Below, piece by piece: positions 27,569-39,051 of a stretch of DNA of 64,000 nucleotides; the stretch's first letter is position 1; every line of letters begins with the position of its first letter. Origin of the DNA: Paraburkholderia sp. BCC1886 (lineage in GTDB: Bacteria > Pseudomonadota > Gammaproteobacteria > Burkholderiales > Burkholderiaceae). The notes under the pieces were generated by a model. It was given only the letters and a program-made list of their open reading frames with translations. It ran no database searches and was not told the origin of the DNA. The position numbers and the translations under genes are program-made. The DNA lies in the NCBI RefSeq assembly GCF_900996245.1, contig NZ_CAAJGK010000038.1, positions 1 to 64,000 on the forward strand. The letters run 5' to 3'.

Positions 27569-28252
27569 TCAGCTGTTTTTGGCTGGTGCCGAGTCGGCTG
27601 TTGCCGCTGCCGCGGCTTCTTCCGCCGCGACGGTCGCCGCGGTTTTTTCCGATGGCATCTTCACGACGCGCACGCGGTCCTGAGCACGCACCTTGACCTG
27701 GTCACTGACCTTCTGGCGCTTGCTGTCTTTCTTATGGCTGGTGGTCAGCGAGATCGCCGCGATGATCGCCACCAGCAACACGAGACCGGCTACTTCGAAC
27801 GCGAAGATGTAGTCGGTGTAGATGACCTTGCCGATCAGGCGCGTATTCGACCAGTCGCCCATTCCGTTGGCGGCCGCCGTCGTATCTCGCAACGCGGTGG
27901 CGGTCGCGCCGTAGCCGTGCCACAGAATCAGCGCGGTTTCGACCACGATGATCGCGCCCACGAGAGTCGCCATCGGCACGAAGCGGCGGAAGTCCTTGCG
28001 CAGCACGTCGATATTGATGTCCAGCATCATCACGACGAACAGGAAGAGCACCATCACCGCGCCGACGTACACCAGCACCAGCAGAATTGCCAGGAACTCG
28101 GCCTGCAACAGCATCCAGATCGCGGCTGCGTTGAAGAACGCCAGCACCAGAAACAGTGCGGACGACACCGGGTTGCGCGCGGTGATCACCTTCAGCCCTG
28201 ACACAACCAGGAGCAGCGCGAAGATGTAGAACAGTACGGTCGTGAATTCCAT
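27569..28252 (-). CDS. nuoJ: NADH-quinone oxidoreductase subunit J
   Basis: 227 residues with five membrane helices in the first 165 residues ([20 protein letters not shown] is the conserved third helix). The last 60 residues are a charged then alanine-rich cytoplasmic tail ([17 protein letters not shown]), longer than in E. coli NuoJ (184). It is separated from nuoI by 235 bases, the largest gap in the operon. Confidence 0.95.
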
Positions 28253-28487
28253 GATTACCGGTTCATCGTTAGGCCATTGTCAGGCTTGGTTCTTTGGCAC
28301 CCGTGCCCGGCAGGACTGCCGGAAACATCCACACGGGTGCGCCGTGCCGTGGCGACGGGCCACGGCGTTCGGCCCGACAACAGGCCGTGGTGCTACTTGC
28401 TTGGGTACTGCGTCTGGTATTGCGTTTGGTACTGCTTCTGGTGCTGCTTCTCGTATCGCTTTAGATGCTGCCTGCTACTGCCGTGCT
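28253..28487 (-). other. Long nuoI-nuoJ spacer
   Basis: This 235-base gap interrupts an otherwise tight operon. It contains GC-rich inverted segments around 28303-28400 (CACCCGTGCCCGGCAGG and CACACGGGTGC parts) and a 12-bp tandem repeat. No start codon with a ribosome site for another subunit is seen. Confidence 0.6.
28404..28451. repeat. 12-bp imperfect tandem repeat between nuoI and nuoJ
   Basis: Units GGTACTGCGTCT, GGTATTGCGTTT, GGTACTGCTTCT and GGTGCTGCTTCT are followed by a degenerate fifth copy. Confidence 0.85.
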
Positions 28488-28976
28488 TCAACGGTATGGC
28501 GCATCCGCTGCCTTGTTCGCAGCGATTTCCGCTTCATAGCGATCGCCGACGGCCAGCAGCATGTCCTTCGTGAAATACAGATCGCCGCGCTTCTCGCCGT
28601 GATACTCGAGAATGTGCGTTTCGACGATCGAGTCGACCGGGCAGCTTTCCTCGCAGAAACCGCAGAAGATGCACTTGGTCAGGTCGATGTCGTAGCGGGT
28701 CGTACGGCGCGTATTGTCCGCACGGGTTTCCGATTCGATCGTGATGGCCAGCGCCGGGCACACCGCTTCGCACAGCTTGCAGGCGATGCAGCGTTCTTCG
28801 CCGTTCTCATACCGGCGCAGCGCATGCAGACCGCGAAAACGCGGCGAGATCGGGGTCTTCTCTTCCGGGAACTGCACGGTCACCTTGCGCTGGAACGTAT
28901 AACGTCCCGTCAACGCCAGACCCTTCAGCAGTTCTGTCAGAAAGAAGGTCTTGAAAAAATTTTGGATTGCGGTCAT
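28488..28976 (-). CDS. nuoI: NADH-quinone oxidoreductase subunit I
   Basis: 162 residues. Two ferredoxin motifs, [13 protein letters not shown] (about 70-82) and [15 protein letters not shown] (about 109-123), bind the two 4Fe-4S clusters N6a and N6b that pass electrons towards NuoB. The size matches alphaproteobacterial and mitochondrial TYKY-type subunits. It starts 15 bases after nuoH. Confidence 0.97.
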   Translation of the reverse strand: MTAIQNFFKTFFLTELLKGLALTGRYTFQRKVTVQFPEEKTPISPRFRGLHALRRYENGEERCIACKLCEAVCPALAITIESETRADNTRRTTRYDIDLTKCIFCGFCEESCPVDSIVETHILEYHGEKRGDLYFTKDMLLAVGDRYEAEIAANKAADAPYR

Positions 28977-28991
28977 AGGTTCATCCGCCCT

Positions 28992-30056
28992 TTATTTCCA
29001 GATGTTCAACGGCGACATGATCCAGAAGCCGACCACCACCAGCCAGACCACGCAGACCGGAATAAAAATCTTCCAGCCCAGACGCATGATCTGGTCATAG
29101 CGATAGCGCGGAAACGTGGCGCGCGCCCAGATGAACACCGACAACAGGAAGAAGACTTTCAGCACGAGCCAGAAAATGCCCGGGATGAACGACAGGAAAC
29201 CGAACGGCGCACTCCAGCCGCCGAGGAACAGGGTTGCAGCCAACGCCGAGATGACGATCATGTTGATGTACTCGGCGAGGAAGAACAGCGCGAACGCCAT
29301 CCCCGAGTAATCGATCATGTGACCCGCGACGATTTCCGACTCCCCTTCCACCACGTCGAACGGGTGACGGTTCGTTTCGGCGATGCCCGAGATGAAGTAC
29401 ACGACGAACATCGGCAGCAGCGGCAGCCAGTTCCACGACAGAAAGTTCAGCCCGTAGCCGGCGAAAATGCCGCGTTCCTGCGAACCGACGATGTCCGACA
29501 AATTCAGACTGCCGGAGGTCATAAGCACGACGACGAGCGCGAAGCCCATCGAGATTTCGTACGACACCATTTGCGCCGCGGCGCGCATCGCACCGAGGAA
29601 CGCGTACTTCGAGTTCGACGCCCAGCCGGCCAGAATCACGCCGTACACGCCGATCGACGAAATCGCCATGGCGTACAGCAGGCCTGCATTGATGTCGCCC
29701 AGCACCGCGCCCGCCTGGAACGGAATCACCGCCCAGACGGCGAAGGCCGGTACCACCACCATGATCGGCGCAATCATGTAGATCCAGCGGCTCGCCTGCG
29801 CCGGTTGAATCACTTCTTTGAGCAACAGCTTCAGCACGTCGGCGATCGGCTGCAGCAAACCGGCAGGGCCGACGCGGTTCGGGCCGAGACGCACGTGCAT
29901 CCAGCCGATCAGCTTGCGCTCCCAGAGAATCAGGTACGCGACGCACAGCAGGATGACGACGGCCACCACCAGAATGCGCACCAGTGCCCACACCGTGGGC
30001 CATGCCACACCGAGGAGCTGGGTGCCGCCCGAGTTGATCGTATCGAACAAGCTCAT
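28992..30056 (-). CDS. nuoH: NADH-quinone oxidoreductase subunit H
   Basis: 354 residues with about eight membrane helices. [18 protein letters not shown] is the signature near the quinone entry site, and [16 protein letters not shown] carries conserved acidic residues of the E-channel. Its ATG directly abuts the nuoG stop (TAAATG), which suggests translational coupling. Confidence 0.97.
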   Translation of the reverse strand: MSLFDTINSGGTQLLGVAWPTVWALVRILVVAVVILLCVAYLILWERKLIGWMHVRLGPNRVGPAGLLQPIADVLKLLLKEVIQPAQASRWIYMIAPIMVVVPAFAVWAVIPFQAGAVLGDINAGLLYAMAISSIGVYGVILAGWASNSKYAFLGAMRAAAQMVSYEISMGFALVVVLMTSGSLNLSDIVGSQERGIFAGYGLNFLSWNWLPLLPMFVVYFISGIAETNRHPFDVVEGESEIVAGHMIDYSGMAFALFFLAEYINMIVISALAATLFLGGWSAPFGFLSFIPGIFWLVLKVFFLLSVFIWARATFPRYRYDQIMRLGWKIFIPVCVVWLVVVGFWIMSPLNIWK

Positions 30057-32390
30057 TTACGCCTTCTCCACCAGCAGTTCACCGAACAGGCTGCCCAGCG
30101 CTGCACCGGCAGGCGTCGCCGCCGATACGCGGACGACCGTCTCCGCAAGATTCGCATCGCGCACGGCCGGCAACTGCACCGCGTGCTCGCCCTGACGCAC
30201 GCGCACTGCGTCGCCTTCCTTCAAACCCAGCTTGTCGAACAACCCGGCCGGCAAACCAACCGAGTTCGCCGCGCGCGCCGCTGCGGTGAGATGCAGCGAA
30301 GGCGCCCGACGCACCAGCGCATCGGCGTGATAGATGGGGACGTCGGCAATACGCTCGAACGCGCCGTCAGTCAGACTGGCGGCCTGGCTGCGTACCACGG
30401 CAACGCTCGTCTTGTTCGACAGACGCGAAGTCAGTTCGCCGGCGCCGAGGGCTGCCGTGCGCACTTCTTCGGAGGTGTCGAATTCAAAACCCGGCAGGCC
30501 GAGCAGGCTGCCCAGCACGCGCAACACTTTCCAGCCCGGACGCGTATCGCCCAGCGGACGCACGACGCCGTTGAACGTCTGCACGGTACCTTCGGCATTG
30601 ACGAACGTACCGGCCGTTTCGGTGAACGGTGCGATGGGGAGCAGCACGTCGGCATACTCGGCACCGGTCTGGAACGGCGACAGCACCACGACCATCTCGG
30701 CCTGGTTCAGCGCGGCCAGAGCCTGAGCGGGATTCGCCGTGTCGAACTCGGGTTCGACGTTGAGCAGCACATAGCCCTTACGCGGTTGTTCGAACACTTC
30801 GCGGGCGTTCAGACCGCCCTCGCCCGGCAGTGCGTTCACCAGGTGTGCGCCGACGGTGTTCGCGCCTTCGGTCAGGAAGCCCAGCGTCGCGCCGGTCGCG
30901 TCGGCAATCCATTGCGCCGCGGCGTGAATCGCTGCGAATTGCGGATGACGAACCGCGCCGTTGCCGAGCAGCACCAGACGGCTCACACCGGTCGCGAGCG
31001 ACTTGGCGACCTGCTTGTTCGCGTCGGTCGGCTGCGTGCCGGCGAACGCTTCCGGCAACGCGGTGCCGTTCGCTTCCGACACGGCGCCGGCGATACCGGC
31101 GAGCGCGTCGAGCCATGCCGACGGTGCGGCCACGACGCGTTGCGCCTGCGGAATCAGCGCGTCGTCGTTGGTCGCTTGCACCAAGGTGAGCTTCGTGCCG
31201 TTGCGCGCAGCCTGACGCAGACGCGCGGCCAGCAGCGGATGATCGCGACGCAGATCGGAGCCGATGACGAGCGCCGAGTCCAGCGTGGACAGATCGGCAA
31301 TGGCCGTACCGAGCCACGGCGTGCCTTCGACCGGGGCCGAGAAGTCCGACTGACGCAGACGGAAGTCGACGTTCGGCGTGCCGACGGCGCTCGCGAGTTG
31401 CTTCAGCAGGAACAGTTCTTCGACGGAGCTGTGGACGCTGCCCAAAGCCGCCAGCGCCGTTGCGCCGTGATCGGCCTTGATGCCTTTCAACCCCTTCACC
31501 ACGTATTCGAGCGCGGTCTGCCAGTCGGTCTCGACCCATTCGCCGCCCTGCTTGAGCATGGGCTGCGTGAGACGTTCCGGGCTGTTCAGGCCTTCGTATG
31601 AGAAGCGGTCCTTGTCCGAAATCCAGCATTCATTGATGGATTCGTTTTCGAACGGCAGCACCCGCATCACACGGTTGTTCTTGACTTGCACTACCAGGTT
31701 CGCGCCGACGGAATCGTGCGGGCTGACCGACTTGCGGCGCGACAGCTCCCACGTGCGGGCGCTGTAGCGGAACGGCTTGCTGGTGAGCGCGCCGACCGGA
31801 CACAGGTCGATCATGTTGCCGGACATTTCGGAGTCGACCGTCTTGCCGACGAACGACGTGATTTCCGAATGTTCGCCGCGGCCCAACATGCCCAGTTCCA
31901 TCACACCGGCCACTTCCTGACCGAAACGGACGCAACGCGTGCAGTGAATGCAACGCGACATTTCTTCCATCGAGATCAGCGGGCCGACGTTCTTGTGGAA
32001 CACCACGCGCTTTTCTTCGCTGTAACGCGAGCCGGATTTACCGTAGCCGACCGCCAGATCCTGCAGCTGACATTCGCCGCCCTGGTCGCAGATCGGGCAA
32101 TCGAGCGGGTGGTTGATCAGCAGGAATTCCATCACGGCCTGCTGGCCCTTCACCGCCTTCTCGGACTTGGTGCGCACGATCATGCCGGCCGATACCGGCG
32201 TGGCACACGCGGGCACCGCCTTCGGCATCTTTTCGACATCGACCAGACACATCCGGCAGTTGGCCGCAATCGACAGCTTCTTGTGATAGCAGAAGTGAGG
32301 GATGTACGTGTCGACCTTATGCGCAGCCTGGATCACCATGCTGCCTTCAGGCACCTCGACTTTCTTGCCGTCTATTTCAAGTTCAACCAT
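30057..32390 (-). CDS. nuoG: NADH-quinone oxidoreductase subunit G
   Basis: 777 residues. The N-terminal 220 residues carry the iron-sulfur motifs: a 2Fe-2S set ([16 protein letters not shown] and a later Cys), a His-Cys 4Fe-4S set (RCIHCTRC region) and [14 protein letters not shown]. The rest is a molybdopterin-oxidoreductase-like domain without cofactor. I choose the ATG at 32388-32390, because the in-frame upstream start is a TTG and AAGGAAGA sits 9 bases ahead of the ATG. The C-terminal half is alanine-rich and less conserved. Confidence 0.96.
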   Translation of the reverse strand: MVELEIDGKKVEVPEGSMVIQAAHKVDTYIPHFCYHKKLSIAANCRMCLVDVEKMPKAVPACATPVSAGMIVRTKSEKAVKGQQAVMEFLLINHPLDCPICDQGGECQLQDLAVGYGKSGSRYSEEKRVVFHKNVGPLISMEEMSRCIHCTRCVRFGQEVAGVMELGMLGRGEHSEITSFVGKTVDSEMSGNMIDLCPVGALTSKPFRYSARTWELSRRKSVSPHDSVGANLVVQVKNNRVMRVLPFENESINECWISDKDRFSYEGLNSPERLTQPMLKQGGEWVETDWQTALEYVVKGLKGIKADHGATALAALGSVHSSVEELFLLKQLASAVGTPNVDFRLRQSDFSAPVEGTPWLGTAIADLSTLDSALVIGSDLRRDHPLLAARLRQAARNGTKLTLVQATNDDALIPQAQRVVAAPSAWLDALAGIAGAVSEANGTALPEAFAGTQPTDANKQVAKSLATGVSRLVLLGNGAVRHPQFAAIHAAAQWIADATGATLGFLTEGANTVGAHLVNALPGEGGLNAREVFEQPRKGYVLLNVEPEFDTANPAQALAALNQAEMVVVLSPFQTGAEYADVLLPIAPFTETAGTFVNAEGTVQTFNGVVRPLGDTRPGWKVLRVLGSLLGLPGFEFDTSEEVRTAALGAGELTSRLSNKTSVAVVRSQAASLTDGAFERIADVPIYHADALVRRAPSLHLTAAARAANSVGLPAGLFDKLGLKEGDAVRVRQGEHAVQLPAVRDANLAETVVRVSAATPAGAALGSLFGELLVEKA

Positions 32391-32499
32391 GATGGTCAAT
32401 CTTCCTTAACCTGTTACCGCTCAATCGTTCGCTTGCTCGTCGCCCGTTTCAGGCGAGGCATCGTGCGGATGACGTGTTCTGATGCGCTGTCTGGCGAAT

Positions 32500-33828
32500 T
32501 CAGGCCGCCACTGTTTCCGAGGCCGCCGCCGCGTGGGCGTGTCCGTCGGTGAGGCAGTGCTTGTGAGCGACGTGGTACTCGAACTCGTTCCAGTAGTGCT
32601 TGAGCATGCCGCGCACCGGCATGGCCGCTGCATCGCCGAGCGCGCAAATCGTGCGGCCCATGATGTTCTCGGCCACCGAATTCAGTAGGTCCAGATCTTC
32701 CGGACGACCGAGCCCGTGTTCGATACGATGCACGACGCGATACAGCCAGCCCGTGCCTTCACGGCACGGCGTACATTGACCGCAGGACTCTTCGTAATAG
32801 AAGTACGACAGGCGCAACAGCGAGCGCACCATGCAACGCGTTTCGTCCATCACGATGACCGCGCCGGAGCCGAGCATCGACCCCGCCTTGGCGATGGAGT
32901 CGTAGTCCATGTCGGTGTTCATCATCATCTCGCCCGGAATGACCGGCGCCGACGAACCACCAGGAATGACAGCCTTGATTTTCTTGCCGCCGCGCATGCC
33001 GCCCGCGAGTTCCATCAACGTGGAGAACGGCGTGCCGAGCGGAATTTCGTAGTTGCCCGGACGTTCGACGTCGCCCGACACCGAGAAGATTTTCGTGCCG
33101 CCGTTGTTTGGCTTGCCGAGTTCCAGATAATTCTGCGGACCGACTGCGAGCAGGAAAGGAACGGCCGCGAAGGTTTCCGTATTGTTGATCGTGGTCGGCT
33201 TGCCGTACACGCCGAAGCTCGCCGGGAACGGCGGCTTGAAGCGCGGCTGGCCTTTCTTGCCTTCGAGCGATTCGAGCAGCGCGGTTTCTTCGCCGCAGAT
33301 ATAGGCGCCGTAACCGTGATGCGCGTGCAGTTCGAACGAAAAACCCGAGCCCATGATGTTCGCGCCGAGGAAGCCCGCGCGACGCGCTTCTTCCAGTGCG
33401 GCTTCGAAGCGCTTATAGACTTCCCAGATTTCGCCGTGAATATAGTTGTAGCCGACGGTGATGCCCATCGCGTACGCGCCGATGATCATGCCTTCGATCA
33501 ACGCATGCGGATTGAAGCGCAGGATGTCGCGGTCTTTGAATGTGCCCGGTTCGCCTTCGTCCGAATTGCACACCAGATACTTTTGCCCCGGGAACTGACG
33601 CGGCATGAAGCTCCACTTCAGGCCCGTCGGAAAACCGGCGCCGCCACGGCCGCGCAGTCCCGACGCCTTGACGTCGGCGATCACCTGCTCGGGTGCGATC
33701 TTTTCTTCGAGAATGCGGCGCAGCTGGGCGTAACCGCCGCGCGCCACGTAGTCTTCGATATGCCAGTTGTCGCCGTTCAGTCCGGCGAGAATCAGGGGTT
33801 TGATGTGACGATCGTGTAGGGACGTCAT
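32500..33828 (-). CDS. nuoF: NADH-quinone oxidoreductase subunit F
   Basis: 442 residues. The NADH and FMN site is [13 protein letters not shown] (about 60-72) with [12 protein letters not shown], and the 4Fe-4S cluster N3 is held by [11 protein letters not shown] plus a later Cys. A His-rich tail (HAHAAAASE) ends the protein. The ATG overlaps the nuoE stop (ATGA). It is 109 bases upstream of nuoG. Confidence 0.97.
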   Translation of the reverse strand: MTSLHDRHIKPLILAGLNGDNWHIEDYVARGGYAQLRRILEEKIAPEQVIADVKASGLRGRGGAGFPTGLKWSFMPRQFPGQKYLVCNSDEGEPGTFKDRDILRFNPHALIEGMIIGAYAMGITVGYNYIHGEIWEVYKRFEAALEEARRAGFLGANIMGSGFSFELHAHHGYGAYICGEETALLESLEGKKGQPRFKPPFPASFGVYGKPTTINNTETFAAVPFLLAVGPQNYLELGKPNNGGTKIFSVSGDVERPGNYEIPLGTPFSTLMELAGGMRGGKKIKAVIPGGSSAPVIPGEMMMNTDMDYDSIAKAGSMLGSGAVIVMDETRCMVRSLLRLSYFYYEESCGQCTPCREGTGWLYRVVHRIEHGLGRPEDLDLLNSVAENIMGRTICALGDAAAMPVRGMLKHYWNEFEYHVAHKHCLTDGHAHAAAASETVAA

Positions 33829-34310
33829 TTCGCGAGCTCCTCGAGCAGCTGGTCGATCTTCGCGCGACTCATGAAGCTGCACATGCGATGGTTGTTCACC
33901 AGCATCACCGGCGCGTCGCCGCACGAGCCCATGCACTCGCCTTCTTTCAGAGTGAATTTGCCGTCGGGCGTGGTTTCGCCGAAGTCGATGCCGAGCTTCT
34001 GCTTCAGATATTCAGCCGCGCCCTCCGCGCCGCCGTCCGGGCCGAGCTGGCACGGCAGGTTGGTGCAGAGCGTGATCTTGTATTTGCCGACCGGCGAGGT
34101 CTCGTACATCGTGTAGAAGGTCGCGACCTCCTGCACGGCGACAGCCGGCATGCCGAGGTAGTCCGCGACGAACTGCATGAGTTCGGGCGACAGCCAGCCA
34201 TGCTCTTCCTGAGCAGTGGCCAGCGCCGACATTACGGCGGACTGTTTCTGATCGGCGGGATACTTGGCGATCGCGCGATCGATTTCTTTCAGGCCTTCAG
34301 CTGAGATCAT
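33825..34310 (-). CDS. nuoE: NADH-quinone oxidoreductase subunit E
   Basis: 161 residues, thioredoxin-like fold. Four cysteines for the 2Fe-2S cluster N1a are seen in CTNLPC and CMGSC. The first ATG at 34308-34310 is preferred to an in-frame TTG seven codons upstream. Between it and nuoD there are 140 bases. Confidence 0.96.
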   Translation of the reverse strand: MISAEGLKEIDRAIAKYPADQKQSAVMSALATAQEEHGWLSPELMQFVADYLGMPAVAVQEVATFYTMYETSPVGKYKITLCTNLPCQLGPDGGAEGAAEYLKQKLGIDFGETTPDGKFTLKEGECMGSCGDAPVMLVNNHRMCSFMSRAKIDQLLEELAK

Positions 34311-34450
34311 TTTCAGACACGACTCTTTCAATTCCTACCGAACGAAAACCCGTCGCTCACGTGGTACTGCGACAGACCCGGCGTTCCTTGCTCGACGCGC
34401 GCTTCGTGACACCTTGATGCCAGGCGGAAGCTCGCGCCGATGATTACGTT

Positions 34451-35704
34451 CTAGCGATCCACTTCGCCGAACACGATGTCCTGCGTGCCGATGATCGTCA
34501 CTGCGTCGGCGATCATGTGCCCGCGCGCCATTTCGTCGAGCGTGGACAGATGGGCATAGCCCGGTGCGCGGATCTTGAGACGATACGGCTTGTTGGCGCC
34601 GTCGGAGATCAGATAGATGCCGAACTCGCCCTTCGGGTGTTCGACTGCGGCGTACGCTTCGCCTTCCGGAACGTGCATGCCTTCGGTGAAGAGCTTGAAG
34701 TGGTGAATCAGCTCTTCCATGTTCGATTTCATGCCGACACGCGACGGCGGCGCAACCTTGTGATTATCGATCATCACGGGGCCGGGATTCTTACGCAGCC
34801 ACTCAATGCACTGTTTCACGATCCGCGTGGATTGACGCATTTCTTCGACGCGGACCAGATAACGGTCGTAACAGTCGCCGTTCACACCGACCGGAATGTC
34901 GAAATCCATCTTGTCGTAGACTTCGTACGGCTGCTTCTTGCGCAGGTCCCACTCAATACCGGAGCCGCGTAACATCGCGCCGGTCATACCGAGTTGCAAC
35001 GCGCGCTCGGGACTGACCACACCGATACCGACCAGACGCTGCTTCCAGATACGGTTGTCGGTGAGCAGCGTCTCGTATTCGTCGACACAGTGCGGGAAAC
35101 GCGTGAAGAAGTCGTCGATGAAGTCGAGCAGCGAACCTTGACGGTTCTCGTTCATCTTCGACAGAGCCTTCGCATTGCGAATTTTCGAGGCCTTGTACTG
35201 CGGCATCGCGTCGGGCAGGTCGCGATACACGCCACCCGGACGGTAGTACGCCGCATGCATGCGGGCGCCGGACACCGCTTCGTACACGTCCATCAGATCT
35301 TCGCGTTCGCGGAACGCGTACAGAAACACTGCCATCGCGCCGACGTCCAGCGCGTGGGCGCCGATCCACATCAGGTGGTTCAGCACGCGCGTCACTTCGT
35401 CGAACAGCACGCGGATGTATTGAGCCCGCAGCGGCACTTCGATACCGAGCAGCTTTTCGATGGCCATCACGTAGCCGTGCTCGTTCACCATCATCGACAC
35501 GTAGTCGAGACGGTCCATGTACGGGACGGACTGGATGAACGTTTTGGTTTCCGCAAGCTTTTCGGTCGCGCGATGCAGCAGACCGATATGCGGGTCGGCG
35601 CGCTGGATCACTTCGCCGTCGAGTTCGAGCACGAGGCGCAGCACACCGTGCGCGGCCGGATGCTGAGGGCCGAAGTTGAGCGTGTAGTTCTTGATCTCTG
35701 CCAT
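34451..35704 (-). CDS. nuoD: NADH-quinone oxidoreductase subunit D
   Basis: 417 residues, the 49-kDa type subunit that forms the quinone pocket with NuoB. The N-terminal [13 protein letters not shown] supplies the loop with the quinone-binding histidine, and the C-terminus ends [14 protein letters not shown] as usual. It is separate from nuoC here, unlike the fused NuoCD of E. coli. It follows nuoC by 9 bases. Confidence 0.97.
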   Translation of the reverse strand: MAEIKNYTLNFGPQHPAAHGVLRLVLELDGEVIQRADPHIGLLHRATEKLAETKTFIQSVPYMDRLDYVSMMVNEHGYVMAIEKLLGIEVPLRAQYIRVLFDEVTRVLNHLMWIGAHALDVGAMAVFLYAFREREDLMDVYEAVSGARMHAAYYRPGGVYRDLPDAMPQYKASKIRNAKALSKMNENRQGSLLDFIDDFFTRFPHCVDEYETLLTDNRIWKQRLVGIGVVSPERALQLGMTGAMLRGSGIEWDLRKKQPYEVYDKMDFDIPVGVNGDCYDRYLVRVEEMRQSTRIVKQCIEWLRKNPGPVMIDNHKVAPPSRVGMKSNMEELIHHFKLFTEGMHVPEGEAYAAVEHPKGEFGIYLISDGANKPYRLKIRAPGYAHLSTLDEMARGHMIADAVTIIGTQDIVFGEVDR

Positions 35705-35713
35705 GGCGTTCTC

Positions 35714-36316
35714 TTAGTGTTTCAGACCGCCATAGCGATCCTCGCGGATCACGCGCGGCGTAATTTCCCGAGGCTCGATCGTCACAGGCTGATAGACGAC
35801 GCGCTTCTCTTCCGGGTCGTAACGCATTTCGACATAACCGGAAACAGGGAAATCTTTACGGAACGGGTGACCGATGAAACCGTAATCGGTCAGGATGCGG
35901 CGCAGGTCGGGGTGGCCTTCGAAGACGATGCCGAACAGGTCGAATGCTTCGCGCTCGTACCAGTTGACCGAATTCCAGATTTCGACGACCGAGGGGATGA
36001 TAGGCACTTCGTCGTCCGGAGCAAACACCCGCAACCGAACGCGCCAGTTATTCTGAATGGACAGCAGATGCAGGACGGCGGCGAAACGCGGACCGTCATA
36101 GGCGCCGTCCGCATAAGTCTGATAATCGACGCCGCACAGGTCCACACACTGTTCGAAGCCGAGCGAGCGATCGTCGCGCAAGCGCGTTGCCACGCTCAGG
36201 TAGTCGCTGGCTTTAACGACGATGGTCAACTCGCCGATTGCTTCGGAGAGGTTCAACAGGAGGCCGCCGAAGGCCGCCTCGAGGTTCGCTTTCAGTGTCT
36301 CGAGTTTGCTTGCCAT
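35714..36316 (-). CDS. nuoC: NADH-quinone oxidoreductase subunit C
   Basis: 200 residues, the 30-kDa type subunit. [24 protein letters not shown] (split here as [12 protein letters not shown] and [13 protein letters not shown]) is the family signature at about 125-150. The chosen ATG is at 36314-36316; the upstream frame is open but overlaps nuoB. The gap to nuoB is 20 bases. Confidence 0.96.
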   Translation of the reverse strand: MASKLETLKANLEAAFGGLLLNLSEAIGELTIVVKASDYLSVATRLRDDRSLGFEQCVDLCGVDYQTYADGAYDGPRFAAVLHLLSIQNNWRVRLRVFAPDDEVPIIPSVVEIWNSVNWYEREAFDLFGIVFEGHPDLRRILTDYGFIGHPFRKDFPVSGYVEMRYDPEEKRVVYQPVTIEPREITPRVIREDRYGGLKH

Positions 36317-36336
36317 ATTGTGGGGTGGCGTTGGCC

Positions 36337-36816
36337 TTATTGACGGGCGATTGTGTTGGTGCGTCGGATCTTGGCCTGTAGCTGGATCACGCCGTACACC
36401 AGCGCTTCCGCGGTCGGCGGACAACCGGGCACGTAAACGTCGACCGGTACGATGCGATCGCAACCACGCACGACGGAATACGAATAGTGGTAGTAGCCAC
36501 CGCCGTTTGCGCACGACCCCATCGAGATCACCCAGCGCGGCTCGGCCATCTGGTCATAGACCTTGCGCAGAGCCGGCGCCATTTTGTTGCACAGCGTGCC
36601 GGCGACAATCATCACGTCCGACTGACGCGGACTCGGACGGAACACCACACCGAATCGGTCGAGGTCATAACGGGCAGCGCCCGCATGCATCATCTCGACT
36701 GCGCAACACGCGAGACCGAACGTCATCGGCCACAAGGAACCGGTGCGCGTCCAGTTGATCAGTTTGTCTGCCGTCGTGGTGACAAACCCTTCCTTCAAGA
36801 CCCCTTCAATACTCAT
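36337..36816 (-). CDS. nuoB: NADH-quinone oxidoreductase subunit B
   Basis: 159 residues. Cysteines for cluster N2 are in [19 protein letters not shown] and [10 protein letters not shown]. This is the last redox centre before quinone. The ATG at 36814-36816 is preceded by a GGAG/GGAA-rich stretch. The next gene upstream, nuoA, ends about 63 bases away. Confidence 0.97.
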
Positions 36817-36879
36817 TTGCTTTCCACTCCAGACGGGGCGGCAAGCCTTGGCCACCCACGCAAACCGGCGATTGATCCA

Positions 36880-37239
36880 TCATTCCCAGTCGAGGCCGCC
36901 CTTTCTCCAGATGTAGGCGAAGCCCAGCAGGAATTCGAGCAGGAAAATCATCATCGCCATGAAACCGGGCCAGCCGATGTCGCGCAGAGCCACGCCCCAC
37001 GGAAACAGGAACGCAGTTTCAAGATCGAAAATGATGAAAAGAATGGCAACCAGGTAGTAGCGCACGTCGAACTTCATGCGCGCATCTTCGAACGCTTCGA
37101 AGCCGCACTCGTACGGTGCGTTCTTCTCGGTGTCTGGCTTATTGGGACCGAGGATCTTGCCGATGCTGACCAGCGCTACGCCTAAACCGGTGCCTACGAT
37201 GAGGAACAACAAGACGGGGAAATAGGCTGCGAGGTTCAA
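36880..37239 (-). CDS. nuoA: NADH-quinone oxidoreductase subunit A
   Basis: 119 residues with three membrane helices and the conserved loop [20 protein letters not shown] between helices 1 and 2. I choose a TTG start at 37237-37239, because GAGGA lies 6 bases upstream and the resulting MNLAAYF N-terminus and 119-residue length match Burkholderia NuoA as I remember it. An upstream ATG would add 14 residues. It is the first gene of the complex I operon. Confidence 0.93.
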   Translation of the reverse strand: MNLAAYFPVLLFLIVGTGLGVALVSIGKILGPNKPDTEKNAPYECGFEAFEDARMKFDVRYYLVAILFIIFDLETAFLFPWGVALRDIGWPGFMAMMIFLLEFLLGFAYIWRKGGLDWE

Positions 37240-37272
37240 GACTATCCTCAATTGGTTGGTTCTGAGTGCCGA

Positions 37273-37291
37273 CAGGAGCATAGCACTCCTG
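37273..37291. promoter_or_regulatory. Small dyad in the nuoA upstream region
   Basis: CAGGAG-N7-CTCCTG is a 6-bp inverted repeat 34 bases before the nuoA start. On the minus strand its centre reads TGCTATGCT, an extended -10-like element, so it may mark the operon promoter. No good -35 is seen. Confidence 0.35.
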
Positions 37292-37356
37292 ACGCGAAAT
37301 CACTTCCGAAACGCACATGCCGAAAACCGAACACAAGCACTGGGCGCCAGAAGCAA

Positions 37357-37392
37357 AAATGCCAGCCGAAGCGAAGCAAGCGGCTGGCATTT
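37357..37392 (-). terminator. Terminator after tRNA-Leu
   Basis: A 12-bp stem (AAATGCCAGCCG at 37357-37368 with CGGCTGGCATTT at 37381-37392) around a 12-base loop. On the minus strand it is followed by TTTTT. It separates the tRNA/secG/tpiA transcript from the nuo operon. Confidence 0.85.
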
Positions 37393-37402
37393 AGATAACA
37401 TT

Positions 37403-37487
37403 TGGTGCCGACGGCGAGACTCGAACTCGCACAGCTTTCGCCACTACCCCCTCAAGATAGCGTGTCTACCAATTTCACCACGTCGGC
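37403..37487 (-). tRNA. tRNA-Leu, anticodon GAG
   Basis: 85 bases with encoded CCA. The acceptor stem GCCGACG pairs with CGTCGGC, the D-loop reads AAATTGGTAGAC, and the anticodon stem CTATC/GGTAG (one G-U pair) holds a 7-base loop TTGAGGG, giving GAG (reads CTC/CTT). A class II variable arm and T-arm GAGTTCGAGTCTC follow. Confidence 0.97.
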
Positions 37488-37599
37488 ACTAACTGCAATC
37501 CGGGACATCTACTGTGTAAAACCCGCGAATCGCTTCAAGCTTTGAATTGTAACTGGTTTAAACAGTTTGTTCAACGCACAAAATGCGTTCGAACCAAAA

Positions 37600-37977
37600 T
37601 TATTTCGGTACATCGGTGTTCGAGCTCGACGCAGCCGAGGCCGGCAATGCAGCCGAACCCGCCGCCGGAGCGGTCGATGCCGACGCGGCCACCGGTGCAG
37701 TCACCGCCGTACCCAGCAAGCCCGCCGACGGTTTCGTGCGATACGAGCCGAGGTAGGTCAGTGCCAAAGTCGTTACAAAAAACACAGCAGCGAGGACTGC
37801 CGTGGTACGCGACAAAAAGTTCGCAGAACCGGTTGCGCCGAACAGGCTACCCGACGCGCCGCTACCAAAAGCGGCACCCATATCGGCGCCTTTGCCGTGT
37901 TGCAGCAGAACGAGGCCGATGACCCCCAGCGCCGACAACAACTGAACGACGATAATCAAAGTTTTCAAATACAGCAT
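37600..37977 (-). CDS. secG: Preprotein translocase subunit SecG
   Basis: 125 residues. Two membrane helices flank the conserved LLQHGKGADMGAAFG loop, and SGSLFGATGSANFLSRTT is the SecG signature. The C-terminus is an alanine/serine-rich tail. It partners SecYE in the inner membrane. I choose the ATG at 37975-37977, preceded by AGGTG; a GTG three codons upstream overlaps that site. It sits between tpiA and tRNA-Leu, the usual order in Burkholderia. Confidence 0.95.
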   Translation of the reverse strand: MLYLKTLIIVVQLLSALGVIGLVLLQHGKGADMGAAFGSGASGSLFGATGSANFLSRTTAVLAAVFFVTTLALTYLGSYRTKPSAGLLGTAVTAPVAASASTAPAAGSAALPASAASSSNTDVPK

Positions 37978-38059
37978 TGCACTCACCTGAGTCTTTTATT
38001 AACCGCACCACACGTAACGTGCTGCACGGGATTGGGTCATCCTCGACGCGGCGTTCTGC

Positions 38060-38851
38060 TTAGCCGGCGACGCCAGTCGCCGCTGCCGCTTTGCAGATCG
38101 CCAGGAAATCCTGGGCTTTCAACGACGCGCCGCCGATCAGGCCGCCGTCGATATCCGATTGACTGAACAACTCTTCCGCGTTGTCCGGCTTCACACTGCC
38201 GCCGTACAACAACGGCACGCTAGCAACGGCCGCACCTTTGGCCGCCAGACGCGAACGCAAAAACGCGTGAACCGCCTGCGCCTGATCCGAACTCGCGCTC
38301 TTGCCGGTGCCAATTGCCCACACAGGCTCGTAAGCGACGACGATGCGCGCCGCGTCCTCGACCGACAACTTGACCAGCACTTCATCCAGCTGATCGGCTA
38401 CGACCTGCTCGGTCAAACCCGCCTCGCGTTCTTCGAGCGTTTCGCCGACGCAGACGATAGGCGTCAAACCCGCTTCCAGCACGCGCTGAGTCTTGATGCC
38501 GACCAGTTCGGCGCTTTCGCGGTGATAAGCGCGACGCTCCGAATGTCCGACGATAACCAGAGTGGCGCCGAACTCCGCCACCATACCTGCAGCGACTTCG
38601 CCGGTATAAGCTCCGTGCGAGAACGCCGACACGTCTTGGGCGCCCCATGCAACCGGGCCGCCTTCAAGCAACGATTGAGTCTGTGCGAGATAAGGGCTCG
38701 GTACGCAAACACCGACGCGCACATCGGCATTCAATTCGCCCACGCCTTGCGCCACGGCTTGCAACAGCGCGGCGTTTTCGGCGAGACGCCCGTGCATCTT
38801 CCAGTTACCCACCACCAGCTTGGCTCGCGCATTGGCGCTTTGTGTCGGCAT
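38060..38851 (-). CDS. tpiA: Triose-phosphate isomerase
   Basis: 263 residues, a full TIM barrel. GNWKMHG carries the N-terminal catalytic lysine, VIVGHSERR the catalytic histidine, and [12 protein letters not shown] the catalytic glutamate and the start of loop 6. It interconverts dihydroxyacetone phosphate and glyceraldehyde 3-phosphate. secG starts about 80 bases downstream. Confidence 0.97.
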   Translation of the reverse strand: MPTQSANARAKLVVGNWKMHGRLAENAALLQAVAQGVGELNADVRVGVCVPSPYLAQTQSLLEGGPVAWGAQDVSAFSHGAYTGEVAAGMVAEFGATLVIVGHSERRAYHRESAELVGIKTQRVLEAGLTPIVCVGETLEEREAGLTEQVVADQLDEVLVKLSVEDAARIVVAYEPVWAIGTGKSASSDQAQAVHAFLRSRLAAKGAAVASVPLLYGGSVKPDNAEELFSQSDIDGGLIGGASLKAQDFLAICKAAAATGVAG

Positions 38852-39002
38852 CGTCTTGTCTAGTCTTGGCGGGCGAACTGGGCATGCGCTTGCGATGAGC
38901 CTTCCAAACGCTTACAGTCCGCCTTTCGGATTCATGCGGCAGGCGCAAAACGCGCAATTTTACTTCGTGGGGTGGATCGGGTCAAACACGCGTTGTCAAG
39001 GC

Positions 39003-39044
39003 GACCGGGTCACGCTGACCGGGTCACGCTGACCGGGTCACGCC
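39003..39044. repeat. 14-bp tandem repeat, three copies
   Basis: Three copies of GACCGGGTCACGCT (the last ends in C) lie between the qor-like gene stop and tpiA. A shorter partial copy follows. Confidence 0.9.
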
Positions 39045-39051
39045 GACCACG

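Noticed and set aside
27243..28252. Frameshift or broken gene among the nuo subunits
   Set aside because: All 14 subunits were checked for length and motifs and each frame is intact.
28242..31601. Very long open frame (1119 codons) on the plus strand
   Set aside because: It lies opposite nuoI, nuoH and nuoG, its translation is rich in Arg, His and Gln without domain motifs, and it arises from the high GC third-position bias of the real genes.
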